Below are positions 26,065-36,098 of a stretch of 64,000 nucleotides of DNA, one piece after another. Within the stretch, counting starts at the first letter, position 1. Each line of letters starts with the position of its first letter. The notes under the pieces were generated by a model that saw only the letters and a list, made by a program, of their open reading frames with translations, had not been told where the DNA came from and did no database searches. Origin of the DNA: an uncultured Thalassotalea sp. (GTDB lineage: Bacteria; Pseudomonadota; Gammaproteobacteria; Enterobacterales; Alteromonadaceae). The position numbers were made by a program, and so were the translations under genes. Location of the stretch: NCBI GenBank assembly GCA_947502355.1, contig CANMZP010000015.1:36875-100874 (forward strand), read 5' to 3'.

Positions 26065-28380
26065 CTACATGCGGTCTGTAAATGTACGGTTCACAACGTC
26101 TTGTTGTTGCTCAGGCGTTAGTGAGTTAAAACGAACAGCGTAACCTGATACACGGATAGTAAGTTGTGGGTACTTCTCCGGGTGATCAATAGCGTCTAAA
26201 AGCATGTCACGGTCAAGAACGTTAACGTTCAAGTGTTGACCACCTTCTACACCGTCAAGCTCGCCACTGTTAGCTGCTTCTGCTTGGTTGTTGTAGAAGT
26301 AACCATCCATTAGACTTGCTAAGTTAGTACGTTTTGCTTGGTCAGTTTTACCTAAGGCATCTGGTACCATCGAGAACGTGTAAGAAATACCATCTTGTGC
26401 ATATTTAAATGGTAGTTTTCCAACTGAAGTCATAGACGCTAATGCACCTTTGGTATCACGACCGTGCATTGGGTTAGCACCTGGTGCGAAAGGAGCACCG
26501 GCTTTACGACCATCTGGTGTAGAACCTGTCTTCTTACCGTATACAACGTTAGATGTAATTGTAAGTACTGACTGAGTTGGACGAGCGTTACGGTAAGTTG
26601 GGTTCTTTTGAACGTTCTTCATGAACTCTTCAACTAATTGACATGCAATGTCATCTACCGCTGCTTCGTTGTTACCGAACATTGGGAAATCGCCTTCGAT
26701 TTCGAAATCTACAGCAATACCATTTTCGTCACGAACTGGCTTAACTTTAGCGTGCTTAATAGCAGATAAACTATCGGCTGCAACAGAAAGACCAGCAATA
26801 CCACAAGCCATTGTACGACGAACTTTACGATCGTGTAATGCTAATAGTGCCGCTTCGTAGCTGTGCTTGTCGTGCATAAAGTGGATACAGTTAAGTGCTG
26901 TAACGTATTGCTTAGCAACCCACTCAGTCATGATATCGAAGTTTGCTTTAACTTGATCGTAATCTAAGTATTCAGACTCGATTGCAGGGATCTTAGGACC
27001 GACTTGCATTTTTAACTTCTCATCCATACCACCGTTGATGGCGTATAGAAGTGCTTTACCAAGGTTGGCACGAGCACCGAAGAATTGCATTTGTTTACCA
27101 ATAACCATTGGGCTTACACAACATGCGATACCGTAGTCATCAGACTCTAGGTCAGGACGCATTAGGTCATCGTTTTCGTACTGAATTGAGCTGGTGTCAA
27201 TTGAAACTTTTGCACAGTACTCTTTAAAGCCTTGTGGAAGTTTTTCAGACCAAAGAACCGTTAAGTTTGGCTCTGGGCTTGGGCCCATAGTGTAAAGCGT
27301 ATTAAGGATACGGAAGTTAGTACGAGTAACAAGTGTACGACCGTCAATACCCATACCACCAATTGATTCAGTTGCCCAGATTGGGTCACCAGAGAATAAC
27401 TCATCGTATTCAGGTGTACGTAAGAAACGAACCATACGAAGTTTCATAACTAAGTGGTCAATCATTTCTTGTGCTTGAGTTTCAGTGATAGTACCGGCTG
27501 CAATATCACGCTCAACATAGATATCTAGGAAAGAAGATACACGACCAAACGACATTGCTGCGCCGTTTTGTGATTTGATTGCCGCTAAGTAACCAAAGTA
27601 AGTCCACTGGATAGCTTCTTGTGCAGTGTTTGCTGGTTTTGAAATATCGAAACCGTATTCTGCTGCCATTTTTTTCATGTCGCTTAGAGCGCGGTATTGA
27701 TCTGAAACTTCTTCACGAGAACGGATAACGCTGTCTAGATCGCCTGCACTTTCTGCAGCATAAAGATTTTCTTCAAGCGCTTTGTGTTGTGCTTGTTTAT
27801 CTTTCATTAAGAAGTCGATACCGTATAGTGCAACACGACGGTAATCACCAATAATACGACCACGACCGTATGCATCAGGAAGACCCGTGATAACACCAGA
27901 CTTACGACATTTTAAGATATCACCAGTGTAAACATCGAATACACCTTGGTTGTGAGTCTTTTTGTAGTCAGAGAAAATTTTGTTTACTGTAGGGTCTAAC
28001 TCTTTGCCGTATACTTTACAGCTCGTTTCAACCATACGAATACCACCGTTACAAATGATACCACGCTTAAGAGGCGCATCAGTTTGTAAACCAACGATAG
28101 TTTCTAAATCTTTGTTAATGTAGCCAGCAGGGTGAGATGTGATAGTCGCTGGGTTGTCAGTATCAAAATCGATTGGTGCTAATGTTTCGTTTTCTTGTTT
28201 AATACCAGCAGCAATTTGCTCCCAAAGGGTATCTGTAGCTTCAGTAGAACCTACTAAGAAATCTTCATTACCTTCATAAGGGGTATAGTTTTTCTGAATG
28301 AAATCACGAACATTTACTTCTTCTTGCCATGCACCTGGGGTGAACCCATTCCATGCATTTGTGTTGGTATCATTAGCCAT
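26065..28380 (-). CDS. pflB: Formate C-acetyltransferase (pyruvate formate-lyase)
   Basis: A 771-residue glycyl-radical enzyme that splits pyruvate with CoA into acetyl-CoA and formate during fermentation. The catalytic pair is Cys420-Cys421 in GIACCVSP, and the radical glycine is G746 in RVSGYAVRF near the C-terminus. The ATG at 28380 (MANDTNTN) is preceded by TTTTTGGAGACC; the TTG at 28392 lies inside that ribosome site and is rejected. The formate channel gene focA, usually beside pflB, is absent. An FNR-like box lies 227 bases upstream. Confidence 0.97.
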   Translation of the reverse strand: MANDTNTNAWNGFTPGAWQEEVNVRDFIQKNYTPYEGNEDFLVGSTEATDTLWEQIAAGIKQENETLAPIDFDTDNPATITSHPAGYINKDLETIVGLQTDAPLKRGIICNGGIRMVETSCKVYGKELDPTVNKIFSDYKKTHNQGVFDVYTGDILKCRKSGVITGLPDAYGRGRIIGDYRRVALYGIDFLMKDKQAQHKALEENLYAAESAGDLDSVIRSREEVSDQYRALSDMKKMAAEYGFDISKPANTAQEAIQWTYFGYLAAIKSQNGAAMSFGRVSSFLDIYVERDIAAGTITETQAQEMIDHLVMKLRMVRFLRTPEYDELFSGDPIWATESIGGMGIDGRTLVTRTNFRILNTLYTMGPSPEPNLTVLWSEKLPQGFKEYCAKVSIDTSSIQYENDDLMRPDLESDDYGIACCVSPMVIGKQMQFFGARANLGKALLYAINGGMDEKLKMQVGPKIPAIESEYLDYDQVKANFDIMTEWVAKQYVTALNCIHFMHDKHSYEAALLALHDRKVRRTMACGIAGLSVAADSLSAIKHAKVKPVRDENGIAVDFEIEGDFPMFGNNEAAVDDIACQLVEEFMKNVQKNPTYRNARPTQSVLTITSNVVYGKKTGSTPDGRKAGAPFAPGANPMHGRDTKGALASMTSVGKLPFKYAQDGISYTFSMVPDALGKTDQAKRTNLASLMDGYFYNNQAEAANSGELDGVEGGQHLNVNVLDRDMLLDAIDHPEKYPQLTIRVSGYAVRFNSLTPEQQQDVVNRTFTDRM

Positions 28381-28450
28381 AACGGTCTCCAAAAATTAGA
28401 TTAGGACGTTAACTTTACAACGCTTCGTTGTGTGCAAAGCTAACTGCAGA

Positions 28451-28478
28451 TCCAGTTTTTCCAAATACCAAAACTGGA
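28451..28478 (-). promoter_or_regulatory. Hairpin in the pflB leader
   Basis: TCCAGTTTT and AAAACTGGA are perfect 9-base arms around a 10-base loop, 70 bases before the pflB start. It lies between the FNR-like box and the gene, thus in the untranslated leader if transcription starts near the box. Function unknown. Confidence 0.4.
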
Positions 28479-28606
28479 ACTGATAAAAATTCTAGCAATC
28501 TATATGTTATAAAATTACATAAAATAGATTTTATACTCCAAAAATACCACTTATGTAATAAACTTTCATTGTTTTATTGGGGTTAAATTACAATAAAAAA
28601 CATTTT

Positions 28607-28620
28607 TTGACCTAGATCAA
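28607..28620. promoter_or_regulatory. FNR-like (EtrA/Crp-family) box upstream of pflB
   Basis: TTGAC-CTAG-ATCAA matches the FNR consensus TTGAT-N4-ATCAA at 9 of 10 defined positions. FNR activation of pfl genes at low oxygen is established in E. coli. It is the only good match in the 650-base gap between pflB and yfcE, and it could also serve the divergent gene. The rest of this gap holds no gene. Confidence 0.6.
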
Positions 28621-29029
28621 CGTTGTTGGTTTTCAATGTCGGATGTAGGTAAAAAAAGTAATGGTACAGTAGGGTTGTTTACTGTAATGATGTAATTATT
28701 TAACTTTAATTTTAAGTATGCGCTTTGGTTTTTAATCACACTAAACGGACAATTCCCAAGATTGCATATCTATGAATAAATAGTAGTCAAAGAAACAGAG
28801 GAATTCATTGTTAATAGCGTAATTAAATGCCACAAATTGTTAACGTAAAATTAACCATTGATTTTTGAGCGTAACTGACTAATTTTTATCCGTAATCATC
28901 TTTTACTAAATTTATTACGTTATTTTAAGTAAAATGAAAGTGAGATAAGATATTTTTCAATCGGCGTGTAGCTAAGCCAATAAATTTTAACCTTGGTATG
29001 ACGCCCTAAATAACGTGTAAAAGGCAAAT

Positions 29030-29572
29030 ATGTATTTTGTAATTTCAGATGTGCACGGGTGCATTACAGCATTAGAGAACGTGCTTAGCATATATGAGCA
29101 AGGTAACTATGAAGGTATTCTGTTGTTGGGTGATGTGCTTAATCATGGCCCAAGGAATCCTTTGGTGGAGATCTACGATCCCAAGGCGTGTATCGATGTA
29201 CTTAATCAATATCGACAACATATTATCGCTGTGCGGGGCAATTGCGATAGTGAAGTGGACCAAATGGTGTTGAATTTTCCAATATTGGCTGATATGGCGG
29301 TGGTTCAATTGGGCAAGCGTCGTGTGGTTTTAAGTCACGGGCATTTATATCAGCGAGATGCCAGTGATGCGTTCTTTGCCGATGGCGATATCTATTTGCA
29401 TGGCCATTTTCATGTGCCACAGGCAGAGGTTAACAATGGCAAAGTAATATTAAACCCTGGCTCCATTACGTTGCCAAAAGAAGGGTATAAAGCGAGCTAT
29501 GGTGAGTTAACTCAAACCGGGTTTGCGGTAAAAGATTTTGAAGGTAATACCCTAAAAGATATTACCTTCTAA
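29030..29572 (+). CDS. yfcE: Metallophosphoesterase, YfcE family
   Basis: A 180-residue calcineurin-like phosphodiesterase. The metal-binding motifs appear in order: SDVHG (residues 7-11), GDVLNHGPRNP, RGNCDSEVD, VVLSHGHLY and LHGHFHVPQ. E. coli YfcE (184 residues) cleaves phosphodiester model substrates with Mn; the natural substrate is not known. The start follows AAAGGCAAAT. It is divergent from pflB and converges on the ACT-domain gene. Confidence 0.9.
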   Translation: MYFVISDVHGCITALENVLSIYEQGNYEGILLLGDVLNHGPRNPLVEIYDPKACIDVLNQYRQHIIAVRGNCDSEVDQMVLNFPILADMAVVQLGKRRVVLSHGHLYQRDASDAFFADGDIYLHGHFHVPQAEVNNGKVILNPGSITLPKEGYKASYGELTQTGFAVKDFEGNTLKDITF

Positions 29573-29586
29573 CGAATGGCATGCAA

Positions 29587-30084
29587 CTATTCGATATTAA
29601 TTGAGGCATCAGCTTGAATGCCTTTCAAACTGTCTTCAAGACCGTCAAGATCGCAGGTCACCGGTACTCGTAACTCAAACTGCGAGGTAAACATATTACC
29701 GCCAAGTTCATTAACCGCTACGCGGTGTGCTTCCATCGCATCCACATCAATACCAAGCTTTCGAAATAAATTGGAAATCTCGCTTACCAGACCAGCACGG
29801 TCCTGAGCGTCAAAATGAACGGTTAATGAGCGAGTGTGAGCACTCACGTTAGAAACGTCGTTAAATTGGCTGTTGATATCTTGTTGCGATTGGAAAAAAG
29901 ATTTGAGTTGTTGTTCGTTTTCTTGCGGTATGTCGATTTTGATAAGACCAATAAATTGACCATCAAGTTGACTTAAGCGGGAATCAAGCCATTTACCACC
30001 TAAACGGTGCGTTTCATCGGCTAAGGTTTGCATAATACCTGAACGTTCAGGTCCAAAAACAGTTGCTACAAATTGCGTATCCAT
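29587..30084 (-). CDS. GcvR-like ACT-domain protein
   Basis: A 165-residue protein with two ACT domains (about residues 3-80 and 88-160; TVFGPERSGIMQTLADETHR and VHFDAQDRAGLVSEISNLFR). The pattern matches the glycine cleavage system repressor GcvR and its paralogues, which sense amino acids and act through protein partners. I start at ATG 30084, which has GGGAGAT 7 bases upstream; the ATG at 30099 lacks one. No gcv genes are nearby, so the GcvR role is uncertain. Confidence 0.82.
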   Translation of the reverse strand: MDTQFVATVFGPERSGIMQTLADETHRLGGKWLDSRLSQLDGQFIGLIKIDIPQENEQQLKSFFQSQQDINSQFNDVSNVSAHTRSLTVHFDAQDRAGLVSEISNLFRKLGIDVDAMEAHRVAVNELGGNMFTSQFELRVPVTCDLDGLEDSLKGIQADASINIE

Positions 30085-30165
30085 GAGTTTATCTCCCATT
30101 CGTTTATATTGCGAGGCTAATAAGATATTAACCTCGCTTTGTAAGCTTGTTGTTATTTTAGCTTA

Positions 30166-31698
30166 TTACAGCAGAGCAGGGATCCCAGGTAGCATACCTA
30201 CGGCTAACATTGCTATTAAACAAACAACGAATGCCGAACCAGGAATAATCACTCTGTCTGCAAATGATAATGTATTTGCACGCTCTTTGTCACCAATTAA
30301 ACCATTGTTATCTAGTAACATTGTTAATGACCAAGCCAATACTGGGTTCGCAACGAATGCGGCAAAAATACAAATACCAGCAGATTGAGCGTCTTTACTC
30401 TCTTTAACCATCTGTAAGCCGGCTTCAAGTAAGGGTAAGAATACGCCAACTAATAAGGCGATTGCCATTACCGGTTTCCAAACCGTGATATCCATCGGGT
30501 AACCTGCGATTGCAATAACAATACACATAACACCTAATAAGATGGCACCAGCAGGGATTGGACGCTTAGCGATAGCTGCTGGGATCATGTAGGTACCCCA
30601 AGAAGATGTAATGTTACCGCCACCTAGTGCAGTACCAACGATTTGACGGAATGAACAAGTGGTCATTGTATCGTCAACGTCCATTAATACTTTTTCAGTA
30701 CCTTTAGGGTAGTTCAATTCTTGGAAAATACGGTGACCAAGGAAATCAGGAGACCACATGGCTACGGCAAGAATGGCAAACGGTAATGACGCAATGAAAT
30801 GATTAAGGTTTGGTAAACCTAACATCCAACCTTCCGTTGTGCTGCCCCACCAGTAAGCTGGGTTAAGATTTGGAATGCCCGGTGTGGTTACAAACTGAAG
30901 ATCCAGACCCGCACCACAAAGGAATGCAATTAAAATAGCGGCAATTGAACATAAAGGAATAGCCAACCAACGCTTACCAATACGAGCCAGGTAGGCATAA
31001 ACCACAATGTTTACGAACAAGATAATAAAGGCAACATGACTTAAGCTGTAATCTAGCGCATGTTTTACTTCAAGTGATTCGGCCCAGGTAAATAAGGATT
31101 TAATCTGACCGGTTGCACCACCAAAGCCAAGGAAGACCAGAAGACCACCGGCAACGCCGTCACCCGTTAGGTTAACGAGTCGGGAGCCCCCTTTAAAATA
31201 ACTCAGTAATAAACCGAAAATACCTAACAAGATAGCAAGTGCTAATGGGTGAGCACCAGCTAATGCGATGGCACCAATTAATGGGATCATCGGACCGTGG
31301 TTACCGGCAAGGTTGGCTCGTGGGTTAATAAAACCAGAGGCCATAACACAGAACAATAATGCAGGAAGTAGCATTTCGACACGTACAACCGATACAGCAA
31401 ACTCGGCACCTAACGAAACGTGTTCCCATTTTGCACTTAGACCCGCAGCCCATGCAGACATAACCGCTGAGTACATTACGGTGATACCAATTGTACCGGC
31501 GATAGCAGGAACCAAATCTTCCCACTCAAAGTTAAAGTCACGGCCTGGAAGGTTTAATCCCCAGCGCTTAGGCTTCATAATTTTTAATTCATTATCGAGG
31601 TAATCGGAGCGATTCTCGAATTCTGATGCTGGACGATGAGCTTCTTGATAGCTTAAATCGTCATCAGATTTTGCGTTTATGTCTTGATTGTCTTGCAT
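30166..31698 (-). CDS. DUF3360 family membrane transporter
   Basis: A 510-residue polytopic membrane protein with about 11-13 hydrophobic segments after a soluble, acidic N-terminus (residues 1-65). Segments such as GNHGPMIPLIGAIALAGAHP and ALGGGNITSSWGTYMIPAAI resemble the DUF3360 family, which is distantly related to SulP/xanthine-uracil permeases. The substrate is unknown. The ATG at 31698 is preferred; an in-frame ATG at 31776 would add 26 residues of non-membrane sequence. Confidence 0.8.
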   Translation of the reverse strand: MQDNQDINAKSDDDLSYQEAHRPASEFENRSDYLDNELKIMKPKRWGLNLPGRDFNFEWEDLVPAIAGTIGITVMYSAVMSAWAAGLSAKWEHVSLGAEFAVSVVRVEMLLPALLFCVMASGFINPRANLAGNHGPMIPLIGAIALAGAHPLALAILLGIFGLLLSYFKGGSRLVNLTGDGVAGGLLVFLGFGGATGQIKSLFTWAESLEVKHALDYSLSHVAFIILFVNIVVYAYLARIGKRWLAIPLCSIAAILIAFLCGAGLDLQFVTTPGIPNLNPAYWWGSTTEGWMLGLPNLNHFIASLPFAILAVAMWSPDFLGHRIFQELNYPKGTEKVLMDVDDTMTTCSFRQIVGTALGGGNITSSWGTYMIPAAIAKRPIPAGAILLGVMCIVIAIAGYPMDITVWKPVMAIALLVGVFLPLLEAGLQMVKESKDAQSAGICIFAAFVANPVLAWSLTMLLDNNGLIGDKERANTLSFADRVIIPGSAFVVCLIAMLAVGMLPGIPALL

Positions 31699-31937
31699 AA
31701 TATTCTCAGTTACATGGAGTTCTGAAGTTACGACTGTAGTAAAATTACTACTTTTACCAAGGTATTTTAGTTTCACTAAATAAATTAACCTTGTTATGAA
31801 TCAATTCACAGCCAATTAACATGGAATAAAGAATCCAGTATGAGGGGGCTGCGACTGAACTAAGTGTAGACGAATCTTTTAAGCTTGAAAGACCGGTTAA
31901 CTAAAAAATATGGTTTAATTACAAAAATATAGCTTTT

Positions 31938-33731
31938 TTAATTCGGACGCGTGGCATGTTGTTGCGCTTGCCAGAGCTTGGCGTAGTAGCCACATTGTTT
32001 CAGGAGGCTTTCATGGCTTCCTTGTTCAACAATTTTGCCCTGATCGAGCACAATAATATTATCGGCATCGACAATGGTGGAAAGGCGGTGGGCAATAAGC
32101 AAGCAGGTGCTGTGTTGTGAAATTTGTGCAAAAGCGCTCATAATGGCTTTTTCAGACTGACTGTCTAAAGAGGAAGTCGCTTCGTCAAACACCAGTATGG
32201 CCGGTTGCTTTAATATGGTTCTGGCAATGGCGATACGTTGTTTTTCGCCACCAGAGAGTTTTAAACCCCGCTCTCCAACTTGAGTGTGCACCCCTTTTGG
32301 GATTGCATTAATAAATTTTTCAAGGTGAGCTAGGCGAATGGCCTCAAAAACCTGCTCATCGGTGGCTTGTAAATTACCATAACGAACATTTTCTAAAATG
32401 GAGTCATTAAACAACACGGTTTCTTGTGGCACAATGCCAATGCTTTGACGAAGCGATGCTAGAGAGTGTGTACGAATATCTTGCCCATCAATTTTAATGC
32501 TGCCTTTATTGACATCATAAAAACGGAAAAGCAGCTTAGCGATGGTTGACTTACCAGCACCACTTTCGCCGACGATGGCCACTTTTTTACCCGCTGGAAC
32601 CATAAAATCTACGTTTTTAAGAATGCCGCGCTCTTTCTTGTAAGCGAAGTCGATGCCACAAAACGTAATGTTGCCGCCATTTATGTGTAAATCAGGGGCG
32701 TTATCGTCATCTTTAACGTTTGGTTTTACGTTAAGCAGACTAAACATCACTTCAATATTCGCCAAAGAGCCTTTCATTTCACGGTACACAAAGCCAAGAA
32801 AGTTCAGCGGCATAAAGATTTGCATCATAAAAGCGTTAATTAAAACAAAGTCGCCCAGGGTCATGTTGCCTTGTTGCACATTGTGGGCGGCCAAAAACAT
32901 CATCGCCGTCATGGCACCAGAAATAATAAAGGCTTGGCCGCCATTTAAGGCGAACAACGACAACCGATTTTGCCGTTTGGCTTGTTGCCATTGTGCCAAG
33001 TCTTTATCGTAGCGATCCGCCTCAAACGATTCGTTGGTGAAATATTTAGTCGTTTCATAATTAAGCAGGCTGTCGATGGCTTTGGAGTTACTGGCAGAGT
33101 CGGCCTTATTCATTTTGCGCACATACTTGGTACGCCATTCGGTTGTGATAAAGGAAAAGGCGATATAACAGACAATGGATACCAAGGTAATAATGGCAAA
33201 ATTGAAATCGTATTGAACCCATAAAATGGTAATTACCAAGCCAATTTCAATTAAGGTCGGGAAAATATTAAACACCATAAATCGCATCAAGAAGTTAATG
33301 CCAGAGGTTCCGCGCTCAATGTCGCGAGATAATCCGCCGGTTCTTCGATTTAAATGAAAATCTAAATCCAGAGCATGCAAGTGTTTAAATACGGTTAGGC
33401 TAATTCGTCTGATGGCGTGTTCCGTAACTCGACCAAATAAGGTGTCGCGTATTTCGCCAAAAATAACATTGGCTAATCGAGTAAGTCCATAGGCGACTAT
33501 CAAGGCTATGGGGATAACAATCATCGTGTTGCTGCTTGTATCCATATCTAACGTATCAACAATGTGTTTTAAGATAAAGGGGAGGCCAACACTGGCGATT
33601 TTGGCAAAAATAAGAAAGCTCAATGCAAACAACACCCGCTGCTTATATTCGAGTAGATAAGGCGCGACGTGTTTGATTATTTGCCAGTTGAATTTGTCCG
33701 GTTCTACGTTAGAGAAGTTGCGAGAGCGCAT
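31938..33731 (-). CDS. ATM1-type ABC exporter (permease-ATPase fusion)
   Basis: A 597-residue half-transporter with six membrane helices (about residues 35-310) and a C-terminal ATPase. Walker A is GESGAGKST (388-396), the signature LSGGEKQR (492-499) and Walker B ILVFDEATS (512-520), with the H-loop in IAHRLSTI. The stretch LDFHLNRRTGGLSRDIERGT is diagnostic of the ATM1/HMT1 group, which exports glutathione-linked species in Fe-S biogenesis or metal detoxification. It probably works as a homodimer in the inner membrane. It is transcribed alone. Confidence 0.92.
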   Translation of the reverse strand: MRSRNFSNVEPDKFNWQIIKHVAPYLLEYKQRVLFALSFLIFAKIASVGLPFILKHIVDTLDMDTSSNTMIVIPIALIVAYGLTRLANVIFGEIRDTLFGRVTEHAIRRISLTVFKHLHALDLDFHLNRRTGGLSRDIERGTSGINFLMRFMVFNIFPTLIEIGLVITILWVQYDFNFAIITLVSIVCYIAFSFITTEWRTKYVRKMNKADSASNSKAIDSLLNYETTKYFTNESFEADRYDKDLAQWQQAKRQNRLSLFALNGGQAFIISGAMTAMMFLAAHNVQQGNMTLGDFVLINAFMMQIFMPLNFLGFVYREMKGSLANIEVMFSLLNVKPNVKDDDNAPDLHINGGNITFCGIDFAYKKERGILKNVDFMVPAGKKVAIVGESGAGKSTIAKLLFRFYDVNKGSIKIDGQDIRTHSLASLRQSIGIVPQETVLFNDSILENVRYGNLQATDEQVFEAIRLAHLEKFINAIPKGVHTQVGERGLKLSGGEKQRIAIARTILKQPAILVFDEATSSLDSQSEKAIMSAFAQISQHSTCLLIAHRLSTIVDADNIIVLDQGKIVEQGSHESLLKQCGYYAKLWQAQQHATRPN

Positions 33732-33816
33732 GATTTTATGATCACTATGGTCAGTTAATATTCATCATAGCGAATATAAAAAGACAGGCAAGCATATTTA
33801 TTATGACAAATAGGGC

Positions 33817-33840
33817 GGCAGACGCTACTTCATGTCTGCC
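33817..33840 (-). terminator. Weak hairpin downstream of the 63-aa gene
   Basis: GGCAGAC and GTCTGCC form a 7-base stem with a 10-base loop 42 bases after the stop of the small minus-strand gene. No T run follows, so termination is uncertain. Confidence 0.35.
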
Positions 33841-33881
33841 TGGGGGGAATTGTTGATTAACTTGTTTGAGGGGAATGGGGG

Positions 33882-34073
33882 TTAGTAATAATAATCGTCA
33901 TGATTATGAATTTGCGGGTCATCAATAATTTCTTCAACACCAACATCAAAGCTGTGATTGTCAATTAAATCGGTGATATAAACGGTTTGGGTTGCACCAT
34001 CAACCCAGGTTACCGTACCACTGCCTTTATGCGTACCACACACCATACCAATTCGAACTCGATCGATATCCAT
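33882..34073 (-). CDS. Small hypothetical protein (63 aa)
   Basis: A 63-residue acidic protein (VRIGMVCGTHKGSGTVTWVD; ends HNHDDYYY) with a near-perfect ribosome site, AAAGGAGGCTTAA, before its ATG. The first half looks like a small beta-barrel (SH3/KOW-like pattern), and the His/Asp/Tyr tail is unusual. I do not recognise the family; function unknown. Confidence 0.7.
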   Translation of the reverse strand: MDIDRVRIGMVCGTHKGSGTVTWVDGATQTVYITDLIDNHSFDVGVEEIIDDPQIHNHDDYYY

Positions 34074-34086
34074 TTAAGCCTCCTTT

Positions 34087-34118
34087 GTATTTAGTCAAAA
34101 TAGTATTTAGTCAAAATA
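34087..34118. repeat. Perfect tandem duplication of 16 bases
   Basis: GTATTTAGTCAAAATA occurs twice in direct succession just upstream of the ribosome site of the 63-residue protein gene. Confidence 0.8.
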
Positions 34119-34558
34119 AATTTTATTAGTGAAGGGGGTTGTTAACAGCTAAAGCATCATGGGGGTAATCATACCAAGTACATAAAGATGTTATTTATGC
34201 AAAGCACACCCACATCGGCTGTTGGTTTTTTAGACAGTAAAGTGTGGTTAAAGTTCAATGCACTATAGCGTGAGGGGGTAAGTGGTGGTTATCTCCATGC
34301 TACACCCTAATAAGCCACGGCAGATAATGCCTCATATATGATGGTTATGGTAAAGACCAAAACACAAACCTTTTCAACCGTAAGCATACACCCTCGTCAT
34401 ACAACAAAAACTCTAGACACAACAAAAAATTTAAGGTGGAGTAGTCCTAAAACCATCTTAGCGAGTTTGCCGCTCTATGTTATTAGAAAAAGATAAGGAA
34501 ATTCTGATGAAATGCTTTAATAAGAAATGGATATATTGCTGTTGAAAAATCAATGCTT
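34119..34558. other. Gene-free stretch
   Basis: About 440 bases between the small protein and the M23 peptidase genes. I find no credible reading frame, tRNA or repeat; the promoter of the 63-residue protein gene should lie at its left end. Confidence 0.4.
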
Positions 34559-34587
34559 TATGAAGCGATGCAAGACATCGCTTCATA
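34559..34587 (-). terminator. Hairpin downstream of the M23 peptidase gene
   Basis: TATGAAGCGATG and CATCGCTTCATA are perfect 12-base arms around a 5-base loop, 8 bases past the stop codon. The T run is poor, but the strong stem and position make it the probable transcript end. Confidence 0.65.
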
Positions 34588-34595
34588 TTTGTCTA

Positions 34596-35987
34596 TTATT
34601 CGTCGCTAACATCTTGGTCTTGCTCTTCGCCAGACATTGCTAATAAGGTCTGCTTAGAGCCTTCGAGTTTGGCAAGTAATTCACTCGATACAATGTCGAA
34701 TTCTGCTTTAAACTCTTTTTGGATCGGTAAGGCGTCTGGCAGCTTTACGGTTCGAGGATTGCGATGAACACCGTTAAGTAGAAACTCATAATGCAAGTGA
34801 GGGGCTTGAGAAAGACCCGTTGAACCAACATAACCAATCACTTGTCCTTGCTTAACACGTTGACCTTTTTTTACCGCTCGCTTAGAAAAATGCAGGTACT
34901 TGGTGACAATGTTATTTGCATGCTGAATAAACACGTAATTACCATTGTATTTATTGTAGGTTGCTGCAATGACTCGGCCATTACCGGCAGCTTTTACTGG
35001 TGTGCCGGTTGGGGCGCGGTAATCAACACCGTTGTGTGCTTTAACACGCTTTAAAATTGGATGATAACGTTTGGGTTTAAAGTTTGAGCTGATGTATTGG
35101 AAACTGACTGGCGCACGCAAAAACGATTTACGCATGCTATTGCCTTTCGGGGTATAAAATTCACCATCTTTAAAGCGAATGGCTTGGAATTTTTCGTCTT
35201 GGTTAATAAATTCGGCGGCCAAAATATTGCCGTGCCCGACAAAATCGCCATCAATGTATTTATTTTCAAACATTACGTTAAAGCTATCACCCTCGCGGAT
35301 ATCTAATGCAAAGTCGACATCCCAACCAAAAATATTGGCCAGATTCATAATTTGACTGTTACTCATACCCGCTTGCAAGCCGGCATTCCAGAAATTGCTG
35401 GTAATGGTTGCTTGAGCGAAACCTTGGCGAATTTCGATTTGTTTTTCTTCAACGTGACTCACAAAGCCGTCACCTGTTGCATCAACATACAAGGTGTCGG
35501 TTATTGATAAATCGTAAGATAAAGAAACTAACTTACCATCATCATCACTTGTTAATCGAATTTCATCACCGACATTTAAGTTTTTAAGTTTTTTACCGTG
35601 TTCGGTATTAATGACATCGTGTGTGTCTTTGGCTGAAAAGCCAAATCTTGAAAATACTTTGGCTAATGAATCACCACTTTTTACTTTTGCCGATTGCCAA
35701 CTTGGCTCTGGCTCAGGTGCTTCATCAACAACTTTTTCGGGCTCTGCCTCGACAATGTCCTGTTGTGGAATTTGCAAAGCGTATTTTTTACCTACTTCAA
35801 TAGATTCTTTTGCTGCTTGTCGGCTGGCTGAAGCCTCTTCTGCAGGTAAAAGCAGTAAAATAAGCAAAAATAAGCTACACCCCGAGATTAATATCTGGTG
35901 TTTCTTTGGTAGGTCTAAAAATAAATTTTTAAGTTTAATCAATTGCTTACTTCTGTATTTGGTTGAAAAATAGGTGTTAGTAAGCAT
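34596..35987 (-). CDS. M23 peptidoglycan DD-metalloendopeptidase (MepM-like)
   Basis: A 463-residue cell-wall hydrolase anchored by one N-terminal helix (about residues 31-48). An OapA/LysM-like segment follows (about 95-145: VKSGDSLAKVFSRFGFSAKD). The C-terminal M23 zinc peptidase (about 320-420) has ligands in HNGVDYRAPTGTPV and HLHYEFLLNG. E. coli MepM (YebA) cuts peptide cross-links during wall growth. It is divergent from tyrS, an arrangement common in marine gammaproteobacteria. Confidence 0.92.
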   Translation of the reverse strand: MLTNTYFSTKYRSKQLIKLKNLFLDLPKKHQILISGCSLFLLILLLLPAEEASASRQAAKESIEVGKKYALQIPQQDIVEAEPEKVVDEAPEPEPSWQSAKVKSGDSLAKVFSRFGFSAKDTHDVINTEHGKKLKNLNVGDEIRLTSDDDGKLVSLSYDLSITDTLYVDATGDGFVSHVEEKQIEIRQGFAQATITSNFWNAGLQAGMSNSQIMNLANIFGWDVDFALDIREGDSFNVMFENKYIDGDFVGHGNILAAEFINQDEKFQAIRFKDGEFYTPKGNSMRKSFLRAPVSFQYISSNFKPKRYHPILKRVKAHNGVDYRAPTGTPVKAAGNGRVIAATYNKYNGNYVFIQHANNIVTKYLHFSKRAVKKGQRVKQGQVIGYVGSTGLSQAPHLHYEFLLNGVHRNPRTVKLPDALPIQKEFKAEFDIVSSELLAKLEGSKQTLLAMSGEEQDQDVSDE

Positions 35988-36098
35988 AACTATACCAAAA
36001 AATACAAAAAGCTAACAACCCTAGGGTTTTATCTCAAGTGTAATTTAAAGTAGAATTCGGTAACTTTTACAAATTATTTCCTTAATAAGGCCAAGAAA

